From the NCBI RefSeq assembly GCF_036182465.1, contig NZ_CP108081.1, positions 11,408,001-11,472,000 on the forward strand: a stretch of DNA of 64,000 bases, read 5' to 3'. Position numbers and translations under genes: made by a program. Under the pieces are notes generated by a model. That model saw only the letters and a list, made by a program, of their open reading frames with translations. It did not search any database and was not told the DNA's origin. Shown here piece by piece: positions 50,061 through 58,759 of this stretch. Numbering within the stretch: the first letter of the stretch is position 1; every line of letters starts with the position of its first letter. This DNA is from Streptomyces sp. NBC_00258 (lineage in GTDB: Bacteria > Actinomycetota > Actinomycetes > Streptomycetales > Streptomycetaceae).

Positions 50061-51848
50061 GTGAACACCGCATCCGCCCCGATGACGGATGAAACCTCCC
50101 TGTCGGCCCGAGAGACGGTCAAGGCGCTGTACGCGTATGTCAGGCCGCACCGGTGGGCCGTCGCCCTCGGCCTGCTGTGCGCCCTGGTCGGGGCCGCCGG
50201 GGGACTGCTGCAGCCGCTGGCCACCAAGACACTGGTGGACCGGCTCGCGACAGGTGAGACCATCGCCGGCATCCTGATCGCGCTCACCGCCGTGGTGGTG
50301 CTGGGCACGGCCGTCGAGGCGTACGGCGCGTACGTGCTGGAGCGGACGGCGGAGTCGGTGGTCCTGGCAGCGCGGCGCACCCTTGTGGGGCGGCTGCTGC
50401 GCCTGCGGATCGCGGAGTGGGAGCGGATCCCACCGGGTGACCTGATGTCCCGGGTCACCTCGGACACCACACTGCTGCGGGCTGTCAGCACCCAGGCGGT
50501 CGTCGCCGCGGCCAGTGGCGCGGTGGCCCTGGTGGCGGCGATCGTGATGATGGCGTTCCTGGACGTCGTGCTGCTGAGTGTGACACTCGGCGTGGTCGTG
50601 CTGGTCGGCGGAGCCGCCGCGCTGGTGATGCCGAGAATCGCCCGCGCCACCGAACGCTCGCAGCAGGCGGTCGGAGAGATCTCCACCGCGCTGGAGCGGG
50701 CCTTCGGGGCGTTCCGAACGGTGAAGGCATCCGGTGCCGAGGAGCGGGAGACCGCCCGGGTGGATGCGGCGGCACGGCGGGCGTGGCGGCACGGCGTGAC
50801 CAGCGCGAAGTGGGAGTCCGTGGCAGGCTCGGCGGACGAACTCGCCGTACAGCTGGCCTTCCTGGCGGTACTCGCGGTCGGCGGGGTGCGCGTGGCGTCC
50901 GGGGAGATCCCCGTATCCACCCTCATTGCCTTCCTGCTGTACCTCTTCTACCTGATCGAGCCGGTGGCCAAGCTGGTCGACGCCGTCTCCCACTATCAGG
51001 AGGGGGCAGCCGCAATCTCCCGGATCGCGCACGTGGAATGCCTGTCGACGGAGCCACTCGCCCGGCAGACGGATGCCGTGCCCAGGCAGCGGGCAGCGGT
51101 GCCGGGTCCGGCGTCGGTCCGCTTCGAGGACGTGTCCTTCCGCTACCGTCCGGGCCTGCCCTCCACCCATCAGCAGGTGAGCTTCGAGGTACCGGGCGCC
51201 GGGATGACGGCCTTCGTCGGTCCCTCCGGTGCGGGCAAGTCGACAGTCTTCGCGCTCATCCAGCGGTTCTACGAGGCCACCGGCGGCCGCATCCTGGTCG
51301 ACGGCAAGGACGTACGGGACTGGTCCCTGCCCGAGCTGCGGTCTGCCATCGGGTACGTGGAGCAGGACGCTCCTGTGCTGGCCGGCACGCTGCGCGAGAA
51401 CCTGGTGTTCGCGACACCCGGTGCAACGGACGACGACATCCGCGACGTCCTGGCCCGGACGAAGCTCGACACCCTCGTCGAGCGCCTGCACCACGGCCTG
51501 GACACCCCGGTCGGACACCGCGGCTCGCAGCTGTCGGGTGGCGAGCGGCAGCGCGTCGCCATCGCCCGCGCCCTGCTGCGGCGGCCCCGGCTGCTGCTGT
51601 TGGACGAGGCGACCTCGCAGCTCGACGCCGTCAACGAACTGGCGCTGCGGGACGTCGTCGCGGAGCTGGCCCGTGAGACCACCGTGCTGGTGGTGGCCCA
51701 CCGCCTGTCGACGGTGACAGGCGCCGACCGGATCGTGGTCATGGAGACCGGCCGGGTCCGGTCAGTAGGCACCCATGAGGAACTGGTGGCCCAGGACCGG
51801 CTGTACGCGCAGCTGGCGGCCACTCAGCTCCTCACCCCCGCGCGATAA
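50061..51848 (+). CDS. ABCB-type exporter: fused membrane domain and ATPase
   Basis: Half-transporter of 595 residues that should work as a homodimer. Six helices lie within the first 320 residues (HRWAVALGLLCALVGAAGGL, TIAGILIALTAVVVLGTAVE, AASGAVALVAAIVMMAFLDV, STLIAFLLYLFYLIEPVAKL). The ATPase has Walker A VGPSGAGKSTVFALIQRFYE, the Q loop IGYVEQDAPVLAGTLRENL, signature QLSGGERQRVAIARA, Walker B LLLLDEATSQLD and H loop VVAHRLSTV. This is the architecture of multidrug and peptide/lipid exporters. AAAGGAACC precedes the GTG. It lies between two DUF418-type genes and next to a two-component system. Confidence 0.93.
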   Translation: MNTASAPMTDETSLSARETVKALYAYVRPHRWAVALGLLCALVGAAGGLLQPLATKTLVDRLATGETIAGILIALTAVVVLGTAVEAYGAYVLERTAESVVLAARRTLVGRLLRLRIAEWERIPPGDLMSRVTSDTTLLRAVSTQAVVAAASGAVALVAAIVMMAFLDVVLLSVTLGVVVLVGGAAALVMPRIARATERSQQAVGEISTALERAFGAFRTVKASGAEERETARVDAAARRAWRHGVTSAKWESVAGSADELAVQLAFLAVLAVGGVRVASGEIPVSTLIAFLLYLFYLIEPVAKLVDAVSHYQEGAAAISRIAHVECLSTEPLARQTDAVPRQRAAVPGPASVRFEDVSFRYRPGLPSTHQQVSFEVPGAGMTAFVGPSGAGKSTVFALIQRFYEATGGRILVDGKDVRDWSLPELRSAIGYVEQDAPVLAGTLRENLVFATPGATDDDIRDVLARTKLDTLVERLHHGLDTPVGHRGSQLSGGERQRVAIARALLRRPRLLLLDEATSQLDAVNELALRDVVAELARETTVLVVAHRLSTVTGADRIVVMETGRVRSVGTHEELVAQDRLYAQLAATQLLTPAR

Positions 51849-51981
51849 TCACCGCACGCAGGGCCGTCCGGACGTCCACTGCCGCATCGCCCACCGCGAT
51901 ACGCAGACCATCCGGCCTACGGGGTGTGGTGCGCGCCGTGACCATAGTCGAGGGTCGGCCGGCCGCCGGCGGATGCCATTC

Positions 51982-52497
51982 TCATCCCTGATCCGGCTCT
52001 TGATGTGAGCCTGGAGCGCTGGGGCCCTCGGAGAGATGGTGTGCTTTGTCGACGTCACTGCCCTGTGCAGCCCAGGGCAGGCGGGACCGAAGGTGAGGCA
52101 GCCTGGGGGCGGCCCACAGCCCGGCGGAGCCGAGCAGGATGAGGCAGACGCCGAAGAACCGCCTCGGTGTCTCCACTTCGGAGCACGCCTCTTGCCCGTC
52201 GGCGGACCGCCGGTCCTCGTTTTCACCAGCTGTGAACGCGGTCCCGCAGTCAAGTCTGACCATCGACACGAGGCCGTCCTGCCCGCCGCTGTCGTCGTCT
52301 TCGAAGAGCCCACCCGGCAGGATCATGGCCTGGTCCCTCGTGTCCCAGGAGTACATGACGCTCATGTCGTACGGGTGGCCTTCGTCATCCACGAAGTACG
52401 CGGCCGTGCGGGGGACCAGGACCAGCCATCCAGCCCCCAGGAGCGCGGCAACGGACACGAGTCGCACCCAGAACTTCGGCCTGCGAAGGATGTTCAT
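51982..52497 (-). CDS. Two-helix membrane protein, unassigned
   Basis: Protein of 171 residues. The first helix is WVRLVSVAALLGAGWLVLV (about 9-28) and the second RFFGVCLILLGSAGLWAA (about 115-132). The external loop between them is acidic and contains two Cys (RLDCGTAFTAGENEDRRSAD, EACSEVE) that could form a disulfide. The C-terminal tail is cytoplasmic and His/Pro-rich. I chose ATG 52497 over a longer frame since the protein begins there with a basic stretch and helix. No family recognised. Confidence 0.65.
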   Translation of the reverse strand: MNILRRPKFWVRLVSVAALLGAGWLVLVPRTAAYFVDDEGHPYDMSVMYSWDTRDQAMILPGGLFEDDDSGGQDGLVSMVRLDCGTAFTAGENEDRRSADGQEACSEVETPRRFFGVCLILLGSAGLWAAPRLPHLRSRLPWAAQGSDVDKAHHLSEGPSAPGSHQEPDQG

Positions 52498-52660
52498 GGC
52501 CGGGACAGTAGGGGATACCGCCCGGGACCGGTCCCGGCAGGTCACCGCCCTGCTGGGCAGCGTGGGTCGGGTCAGACCTCGGCCAGGCGCTGACGGAGGC
52601 CGGGGCCGTCAGCCAGCCCGCGGGCGAGATCGACGCTGCTCAGGACGAGGCCTTGGTCGG

Positions 52661-53779
52661 TCAGTCCGCGTTGAGCGGAATCCGCAGCCGCACCCGGTAG
52701 CCGCCCTCCACGGTCGGGCCCGCCTCCAGAGTGCCGTGCAGGATGTCGGCCCGTTCCCGCAGACCGACCAAGCCCTGCTGTGAACCGGGCAGGGACAGGG
52801 AGGGGCGCGTGGGCGGGGTGTTGGCGACAGTCACTCCGACGTGGTCGCCGTTCTGCCACAGCTCGACGCAGGCCGTGGCGCCGGGGGCGTGCTTGCGTAC
52901 GTTGGTCAGCGCCTCCTGGACCGTGCGGTAGAGAGCCCGTTGGGCCGGTGTGCCCACGGTGGGCGGGAGTTCACCCTTCAGCTGTGCGTGGGCGCCGCTG
53001 GATTCCACGAGTTTGTGCAGGTCGGCCAGGGTGGGCTGAGGCGTCAGCTCGGTGGCGTGGCCGCCGGAGGCGCGCAGCAGCGTGACCATGGTGCGCAGTT
53101 CGTCGAGTGTGGTGACGCTCAGGGAACGGATCGTGCGAGCGGCCTCTTTGGCGTTCGGGTCCTGGGCGGCGACCTGCATGGCTCCGGCCTGTACGGCGAT
53201 CAGGCTGACCTGGTGGGAGACCACGTCGTGCATCTCGCGGGCCAGCTGGGCGCGTTCGCGGGCGAGCACGGCCTGCGCGTGCAGGGCCCGCTCGTGCTCC
53301 CTGGCCTCCTCGATCTCGGTCAGCCGCCGCGCCAAGTCCCGGTGCGCCTGGAGGAGTTGTCCGAAGAGGACCGGGGCGGCAGCGGTGGCCAGGCTGTACA
53401 CGAAGTCGATCAGCGTCATGGTCCGGCCGACCTCGGCAAAACTGGCCGGGGACCACGGAACGCTGCTCACCACGGCGGCCAGGGCGACACATACCGCGAG
53501 GAGAGGGCGGTTCCGTGAGCGTTCGGCCAGGGTGAACAGCGCCACGAGCGGAGCGACGGCGACCGGCTGCGTCAGCGCGATCGGCAGGGTGAGCAGGAAG
53601 ACGCCGAGGGGGAACCTGCGCCGGAAGGCCAGCGCGCCACAGCCGAGCGCGGCCAGCGCGACACCCGGCCGCGTGTCCTCCCACAGGGTCAACCACAGGT
53701 CCATGGCTGCCACCGCCACCAGGACGAGGTCGACGACCGGTGCCGGAACCCGCTGCCACGCGGCGCGTGCACGGCTCAT
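52661..53779 (-). CDS. NarL-type sensor histidine kinase
   Basis: Sensor kinase of 372 residues. The N-terminal half holds four to five helices (PVVDLVLVAVAAMDLWLTLW, FPLGVFLLTLPIALTQPVAV, LLAVCVALAAVVSSVPWSP, TLIDFVYSLATAAAPVLFGQ) with little external sequence. The HisKA_3 box is AREMHDVVSHQVSLIAVQAG (phospho-His in M-H-D), the N box ALTNVRKHAPGA and the G box QGLVGLRERADILHG. It overlaps the upstream regulator gene by 4 bp (ATGA). This membrane-embedded sensor type often responds to cell-envelope antibiotics. Confidence 0.92.
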   Translation of the reverse strand: MSRARAAWQRVPAPVVDLVLVAVAAMDLWLTLWEDTRPGVALAALGCGALAFRRRFPLGVFLLTLPIALTQPVAVAPLVALFTLAERSRNRPLLAVCVALAAVVSSVPWSPASFAEVGRTMTLIDFVYSLATAAAPVLFGQLLQAHRDLARRLTEIEEAREHERALHAQAVLARERAQLAREMHDVVSHQVSLIAVQAGAMQVAAQDPNAKEAARTIRSLSVTTLDELRTMVTLLRASGGHATELTPQPTLADLHKLVESSGAHAQLKGELPPTVGTPAQRALYRTVQEALTNVRKHAPGATACVELWQNGDHVGVTVANTPPTRPSLSLPGSQQGLVGLRERADILHGTLEAGPTVEGGYRVRLRIPLNAD

Positions 53780-54447
53780 CGTCTGGCCTCCGGCTGCGGG
53801 CGCTCGTCGAGCAGTCCGGCCCGCTGCGCCAGCAGCGCGGCCTGCACCCGACTGGTCACCCGCAGCTTCGTGAAGATCGCGCTGACGTGGTCCTTGACCG
53901 TACCGGCACTCAGGTGGATGCGCGCCCCGATGTCGGCGTTCGACAGGCCCTCCGCCACCAGGACGAGGACGTCACGCTCGCGGGCGGTGAGCAGCCGGAC
54001 GCGGCCCGCCTCCACGTCGACGGCCGCCTCGGTGCCGGGGTGGCTGTGCAGCAGCGTCCGGGACGCCTTGGGGGAGAGCACCACACCCCCCGCGGCCAAA
54101 GTGCGCACCAAGTGGGCCAGCTGCTCCGGCTCGGTGTCCTTGAGCAGGAAACCGGCCGCACCGGAGTGCAGCGCGGTCAGGATGTACTCGTCGGCGTCGA
54201 ACGTGGTCAGCATCGCCACCACCGGAGCGTCCGGCATCGTCCGCAGCTCGCGCAGGACGGTGAGGCCGTCGACATCCGGCATCCGGATGTCCAGCAGCAC
54301 CACGTCGGGCCGCTCCCGGCGGACGGTCTCAACGGCGTCGCCCCCGCCAGCGGTCGCGACGACCTCGATGTCCTCGGCCGCGCCCAGGATGAGCCCGAAG
54401 CCCGAGCGCACCAAAGCCTCGTCGTCCACCACCACTACCCGGATCAC
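53776..54447 (-). CDS. NarL/LuxR-family response regulator
   Basis: Regulator of 223 residues. The receiver has the acidic pair in VVVVDDEALVRSGF, phosphoacceptor Asp in DVVLLDIRMPDVDG and Lys in GFLLKDTEPEQL. The C-terminal LuxR helix-turn-helix is LTARERDVLVLVAEGLSNAD, continuing IGARIHLSAGTVKDHV. It is co-transcribed with the kinase. It stands back to back with paralogue 2 of the DUF418-type genes, whose promoter region holds a short palindrome, a plausible binding site. Confidence 0.93.
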   Translation of the reverse strand: MIRVVVVDDEALVRSGFGLILGAAEDIEVVATAGGGDAVETVRRERPDVVLLDIRMPDVDGLTVLRELRTMPDAPVVAMLTTFDADEYILTALHSGAAGFLLKDTEPEQLAHLVRTLAAGGVVLSPKASRTLLHSHPGTEAAVDVEAGRVRLLTARERDVLVLVAEGLSNADIGARIHLSAGTVKDHVSAIFTKLRVTSRVQAALLAQRAGLLDERPQPEARR

Positions 54448-54551
54448 GTGCGCTCCGCCTCACCTTCGTCCCTACCGCCCGGCTCATACCGCCTCGACCC
54501 TAAAGCCCCGGAGCGTCCCTGAAGCGTCTCGGGTGCCGGCTCCAGCCACCC

Positions 54552-54566
54552 GGCGGGGTACCGCCC
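54552..54566. promoter_or_regulatory. GGCGG-GGTA-CCGCC element before paralogue 2
   Basis: The palindromic core lies 72 bp before the ATG of paralogue 2 and 105 bp before the response-regulator start on the other strand. It repeats the core of the inverted repeat before paralogue 1 at almost the same distance. Confidence 0.5.
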
Positions 54567-54637
54567 TCCAGTCGGCAGGGGCAGGGCAGCCTTCTGCGGG
54601 ATACTCCGCGACTCGCCCGGTCTCCAGTCTGAGAGCC

Positions 54638-55888
54638 ATGACACAGCACACAGACTCCCCGGCGACCGACGCACCGCCTCCCGAACACAAGCGCGGTGAG
54701 CCCACGCCGGGCTCGCCCGGCGTGGGCCGGCTCGTCGGACTGGACCTGGCCCGGGGCCTGGCCGTCTTCGGCATGTACGCGGTCCATGTGGGCCCCGCTC
54801 CGGGCCAGGACGGTGTCATCGGCTACCTGATGGAGCTGGCGCAAGGCCGCTCCTCCGCCCTGTTCGCCGTGTTGGCCGGCTTCGCGGTGGCCCTCATCAC
54901 CGGGCGCCGCACACCGAAGACCGGCCTGGCCGGCCGTCAGGCCGTCGCCAAGGTGATCATCCGGGCCGTGATCCTGATTGCCCTGGGCACCGCCCTGACC
55001 TTGACCGGCACCCCGGTCGTGCCGATCCTCGCCTTCTACGGCCTGTTCTTCCTGCTCGTGCTGCCGCTGTACCGGCTGGGCACCAAGCCGCTGGCGCTGA
55101 TCGCGGTGGGCTGGGCCCTGGTGGGCCCGCAGCTGCTGTACGCGCTGAAGCCGGTGGTCGGCGGCCGCGTATTCCTCTCCTACGGCCAGGCCGACGGCCT
55201 CGTCTCGCTGTTCTTCACCGGCGGCTATCCGGCCCTGACCTGGGTCCCGTTCGTCATCGCCGGGATGGCTGTCGCCCGCTGCGACCTGGCCGCCACGGCC
55301 GTCCGGATACGCCTCGCCCTCACCGGCGTCGCCCTCGCCGTCACCGGCTACGGCGGTTCCTGGCTGGCGGTGCGTCTCGTACCCGGTGCCGCCGAAGCTG
55401 TCCGGAAAGCCGAACAGGGTTCGGGCATGTCATCCATGCCGTCCATGTCACCCGGATCGACCATGCCATCCGGACCGTCCATGTCGTCCGTATCGCCCGA
55501 CAGCATCGGCATCTTCGGCGACACTCCCGCCGGGATGCTGGCCGCCGCCCCTCACAGCGAGGCGACTCTGTCCATCGTGGCCGCCACAGGTGTGGCGATC
55601 CTGGTGATTACCGCGTGCCTGGCCGCCATGGACGCCTTCCCTGGGCTGCGTCGCCTGGCCAAGCCCGTCATCGCGGTCGGCTCGATGTCGCTGACGGCGT
55701 ACGTCTACCACATCGTCGCCATCTGGCTCCTGAACACCGAAGGCCAGACCGCCTCGCGCCTGTACATCCTGCTCGGCTTCATCGGGTCCGTCACCGTCCT
55801 CGCCACCATCTGGTCCCGCTTCTTCCAACGAGGGCCGCTCGAATGGCTGATGGGCAGGGCGACCGGGATCGTCCGACGCATGCAATGA
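54638..55888 (+). CDS. DUF418/DUF1624-type polytopic membrane protein, paralogue 2
   Basis: Membrane protein of 416 residues with the same plan as paralogue 1: RLVGLDLARGLAVFGMYAVH, then RRTPKTGLAGRQAVAKVIIR, about ten helices, and KPVIAVGSMSLTAYVYHIVA with ATIWSRFFQRGPLEWLMGR. The loop at about residues 263-290 is more Met-rich than in paralogue 1: MSSMPSMSPGSTMPSGPSMS, with five Met in 20 residues. It stands divergent to the two-component genes. The ATG has GAGAG 4-5 bp upstream. Function of the family is unproven; acyl transfer across the membrane is one proposal, supported by HGSNAT relatives. Confidence 0.85.
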   Translation: MTQHTDSPATDAPPPEHKRGEPTPGSPGVGRLVGLDLARGLAVFGMYAVHVGPAPGQDGVIGYLMELAQGRSSALFAVLAGFAVALITGRRTPKTGLAGRQAVAKVIIRAVILIALGTALTLTGTPVVPILAFYGLFFLLVLPLYRLGTKPLALIAVGWALVGPQLLYALKPVVGGRVFLSYGQADGLVSLFFTGGYPALTWVPFVIAGMAVARCDLAATAVRIRLALTGVALAVTGYGGSWLAVRLVPGAAEAVRKAEQGSGMSSMPSMSPGSTMPSGPSMSSVSPDSIGIFGDTPAGMLAAAPHSEATLSIVAATGVAILVITACLAAMDAFPGLRRLAKPVIAVGSMSLTAYVYHIVAIWLLNTEGQTASRLYILLGFIGSVTVLATIWSRFFQRGPLEWLMGRATGIVRRMQ

Positions 55889-55933
55889 GACGACGCGGCG
55901 ACCTCCACGAACGTTTCTGCCGGCTCTTCTTGA

Positions 55934-56071
55934 GGCCACCTGGCCGCCCTCGTCCGCGGCAAGGGTGACTCCCCGCTCGGCTCCATCGGGGACAGACCGG
56001 CCGACTGGTGGGTGATCTCGGAGGACGGCACCACGGTGACGCCTACCGACTGTTCTGGATTAAGTCCGTAG
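55934..56071 (+). pseudogene. Unrecognised coding fragment
   Basis: A 45-codon open segment between two stops reads LAALVRGKGDSPLGSIGDRP and ADWWVISEDGTTVTP. It looks like protein sequence but has no start codon. It may be the end of a lost gene upstream of the zinc-ribbon gene. Confidence 0.3.
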
Positions 56072-56104
56072 AAGCCTTCGGCGCTCGGCTCGCATACTGG
56101 TCCG

Positions 56105-56608
56105 ATGCGTCCGATCACACACCATCGGTTCCGGGACCCACGCAGCACGAAGTGCGACTTTCTCGTGTCCGTCCTCGTGCGCTGCCCGGGCTGCGAGAAG
56201 GTCGCGCACGTCGGGACAGCACCAGACCCAACCGGAGTGCGGGACCAGAGCCTCTTCGCGCCCAGGCGTCTCGTCTGCCGGAACTGCGGGCTGGCGAAGG
56301 AATGGAACCGTGGATCTGTGGTCTTGCACAGGGACCGGCACAAATCGGCCACAGATCCGTACTTCGACATCCGCCTGTGGTTGCAGACCGAGACCCGGCA
56401 CGGGTGGGTATGGGCTTACAACCTGGAACACCTGGACCTGATCAGACGATTCGTGCAGGCGCCCCTACGTGAAGGGATCCCCTGGCACGAACAGGGCCGA
56501 AGGATGACCGTGGTGGCCCGCCTGCCCGCATGGATCCAGCAAGCCAAGAACCGCGACGAGGTACTGCGGGCCATCGCCCGTATCCACACCTCACTGCTCC
56601 GCACCTGA
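56105..56608 (+). CDS. Zinc-ribbon protein, TFIIB-type, unassigned
   Basis: Protein of about 167 residues. A zinc ribbon is formed by VRCPGCEKVAHVG and VCRNCGLAKEWN (C-x2-C...C-x2-C, spacing about 34). The following part (DPYFDIRLWLQTETRHGWVW, AYNLEHLDLIRRFVQAPLRE, RMTVVARLPAWIQQAKNRDE) is conserved in actinobacterial proteins called TFIIB-type zinc-ribbon-containing. No function is known. It is monocistronic. Confidence 0.75.
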   Translation: MRPITHHRFRDPRSTKCDFLVSVLVRCPGCEKVAHVGTAPDPTGVRDQSLFAPRRLVCRNCGLAKEWNRGSVVLHRDRHKSATDPYFDIRLWLQTETRHGWVWAYNLEHLDLIRRFVQAPLREGIPWHEQGRRMTVVARLPAWIQQAKNRDEVLRAIARIHTSLLRT

Positions 56609-56833
56609 TCCAGGAACACTGAGTCTGTCGCCTGTCGCCTGTCCCGTGACGGGTCTGGGCTTGGTGCCCTTCTTGTGTTGGCTGGTTGGTCGCCCCGGTC
56701 GTCGTCTGCCGGACCGGGGCGCGGTCGCGTGTGTCGCGGGATCTGCTCGCCGCAGCAGGCCGTGTCGGCGTCCGTCCACGGCCCGATCCGGCAGGCGCAC
56801 GGGTCTTGCGCCTGCCGGGCCCGGACCGTTCGG

Positions 56834-57751
56834 TCAGATCTTCGTCTTCTCGCGGACCCAGGCGCCGATCTGCGCGATGGCGGTGTCGGTTTCCGGAATC
56901 CGGCCGGCGCCGTATACGTATGAGTGCTGACCGCCGGGGACCACTACGGTCGCCGTGTCGATTCCGGCGTCCTTGACGCGGGTGGCGAACTCCTCGTCCT
57001 CGCCGGCCAGGACCTCGTACGTTCCCCAGGAGACGAGGGTCGGGGGCAGACCGCTCAGGTCTGCCCGGTTCAGATTGATCCGGGTGTCCGTGAACTCGAT
57101 GCCCGTGCCGCCGATCCAGGCATCCCGGAAGAACTCCAGCAGTTCCTTGCTGAGTATCTTGTCCGTCTCGGCGTTGGTCGCGATGGTCTCGTTGGCGATC
57201 TCGAGGTCGCACCAGGGGGAGATCGACACGATGGCTCCGGGCAGTGGCTGCTTCTTGTCTCGGAGGCGAAGCGCCAGGGCGACGGCGATGAACCCGCCGA
57301 TCGAGTGGCCGATCGTGATGATGTTCCCCGGCTCATACCCTTCGGACAGCAGCCAGTTGAAGGCCGCCTCCGCGTCGTCCACCTGAGCCGGGTACTTGTG
57401 TTCCGGTGCTCGCCGGAAGTCCAGGACCAGTACGGGGGCCCCTGCGGCCTTGGCGATATGGCCCGCGAGCTTTCGGTCGACGTGTGCTGACGCCAGAACG
57501 GAGCCCCCGGCGTGAGTGTGCAGGAGGACGTAGTCGGCGTTGGCATCGACGGGTTCGCACCAGATTCCCAGCACGCCACCCGCGTCCACCTCCCGGTAGG
57601 TGACGCCTTCCGGCTCCCGGGCCGCGAGATGGACCTGCTCGGCCTGGATGCGTGCCGCATCCAACTCGGACGGGGGATTCTGGCCTGTGGCCAGCCATTC
57701 CGCGAATGCGATCGCTTCCGGGCTCAGTTCAACTACAGCGTGCTCGGACAC
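56834..57751 (-). CDS. Alpha/beta hydrolase, hormone-sensitive-lipase family
   Basis: Esterase/acetyl hydrolase of 305 residues. The oxyanion motif of the family (H-G-G-G) reads HTHAGGSVLAS, a slight variant. The nucleophile elbow is GHSIGGFIAV with Ser near residue 155, the acid is probably Asp/Glu in VLAGEDEEFA, and the catalytic His lies in GGQHSYVYGAG. There is no signal peptide, so the enzyme is cytoplasmic. It is the promoter-distal gene after the ene-reductase relic and TetR gene on the same strand, which may once have formed one unit. Confidence 0.9.
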   Translation of the reverse strand: MSEHAVVELSPEAIAFAEWLATGQNPPSELDAARIQAEQVHLAAREPEGVTYREVDAGGVLGIWCEPVDANADYVLLHTHAGGSVLASAHVDRKLAGHIAKAAGAPVLVLDFRRAPEHKYPAQVDDAEAAFNWLLSEGYEPGNIITIGHSIGGFIAVALALRLRDKKQPLPGAIVSISPWCDLEIANETIATNAETDKILSKELLEFFRDAWIGGTGIEFTDTRINLNRADLSGLPPTLVSWGTYEVLAGEDEEFATRVKDAGIDTATVVVPGGQHSYVYGAGRIPETDTAIAQIGAWVREKTKI

Positions 57752-57814
57752 GTGGTACCTCCATGGGGTGATCTGGGCATACCGGCCCGTCAGGACCGGA
57801 ATGGCCGGGGTTTG

Positions 57815-58104
57815 TCAGGCGGTGTGAAAGGTGGGCAGAAGTTCGCCGCCGTGGCCGATGTGCAGGTGGCCGATGTGCAGGTGGGCGAGGTCGAGCGGGG
57901 CGAGGGTTCGCGCGAGTGCCGGGTACAGCTCGTGGGTGTCGCTCTCCGTGATGTCGTTGAACGGGGTTTCGGGAGAGATCCGGAAGCGGTGCGGCCGGCG
58001 CCGATCTCGTCTGCCGGAGTGGTGGCGACCTCGACGGCGAAGCGGATGCGGTTGTCGAGGGAGCCGCCGAACCCTTTCGACCAGGCGGTCCCCGTGATCG
58101 ACAC
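57815..58104 (-). pseudogene. Ene-reductase (Old Yellow Enzyme) C-terminal relic, frameshifted
   Basis: FGGSLDNRIRFAVEVATTPA is the conserved Y-G-G-S-x-x-N-R-x-R-F block of Old Yellow Enzymes. After DEIGAGRT the frame shifts by one base, and the other frame continues RISPETPFNDITESDTHELY with a later PLDLAHLHIGH and GGELLP. A 15-bp tandem duplication (GCCGATGTGCAGGTG on the plus strand, 57856-57885) repeats HLHIG. The FMN-binding N-terminal half is absent. It follows the TetR gene, a common arrangement in which the regulator controls the reductase. Confidence 0.75.
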
Positions 58105-58116
58105 GTGGATGGCGAC

Positions 58117-58707
58117 TCAGTTGTGATGCTCGGCATCCAGCAGTGCGAGGGCGTTGCGGATGCCCTGTTCGAGGAGTTGGTCGGCGAGTTGCCGGTCGGT
58201 GAGGGCACGGGAGAGCTGCAGCGTCCCGGCCATCATGCCGAGGAGGCTGAGTGACTTCAGACGCGCCGACGGCGGATCGTGGGGTGCCAGGCGGGCGGCG
58301 AAGCCGTCGACGAGGACGAGCGCGCCGTCGGTGTACGCCTGTCTGGTGGGATCCGTGGAGCGTCCGATCTCGTCGAGCAGGGCGGCGTTGGGGCAGCCGT
58401 CCTCGATGTTGTCGCGCTGTTCGGGGGAGAAGTACCAGCGCACGAGCTGCTCGAGTCCGGCCCGGCCGGGCGCCGCCTGCGCGACGATGTTCGCGTGCTG
58501 TGCGCGCATTTGGTCGGCGACCGCGGTGGCGACGAGTTCGTCCTTGGACGCGAAGTAGGCGTAGAAGGTGCCGTTGGTCAGCCCCGCGTCCTTCATGAGC
58601 GTGGCGACTCCGGAGCCGTCGATGCCGTTGCGCTTGAGCCGGCGACCGGCTGTCGCAATGATCCGCTGCCTTGTCTCCTGTTTGTGTTCCTTGGTGTACC
58701 GCACCAT
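58117..58707 (-). CDS. TetR-family transcriptional regulator
   Basis: Regulator of 196 residues. Its helix-turn-helix is RQRIIATAGRRLKRNGIDGS, GVATLMKDAGLTNGTFYAYF. The C-terminal ligand domain has a single Cys in DNIEDGCPNAALLDEIGR, a position used for sensing electrophiles in some relatives (NemR-like); this is inference. ATG 58707 has GGAGGAA 4 bp upstream, better than the longer frame. The adjacent target, an ene-reductase gene, has decayed. Confidence 0.9.
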   Translation of the reverse strand: MVRYTKEHKQETRQRIIATAGRRLKRNGIDGSGVATLMKDAGLTNGTFYAYFASKDELVATAVADQMRAQHANIVAQAAPGRAGLEQLVRWYFSPEQRDNIEDGCPNAALLDEIGRSTDPTRQAYTDGALVLVDGFAARLAPHDPPSARLKSLSLLGMMAGTLQLSRALTDRQLADQLLEQGIRNALALLDAEHHN

Positions 58708-58759
58708 GCGTTCCTCCAATGCGGCCGGGGCTTGTGCTCCGGATACCGCCTGGGTCGAG

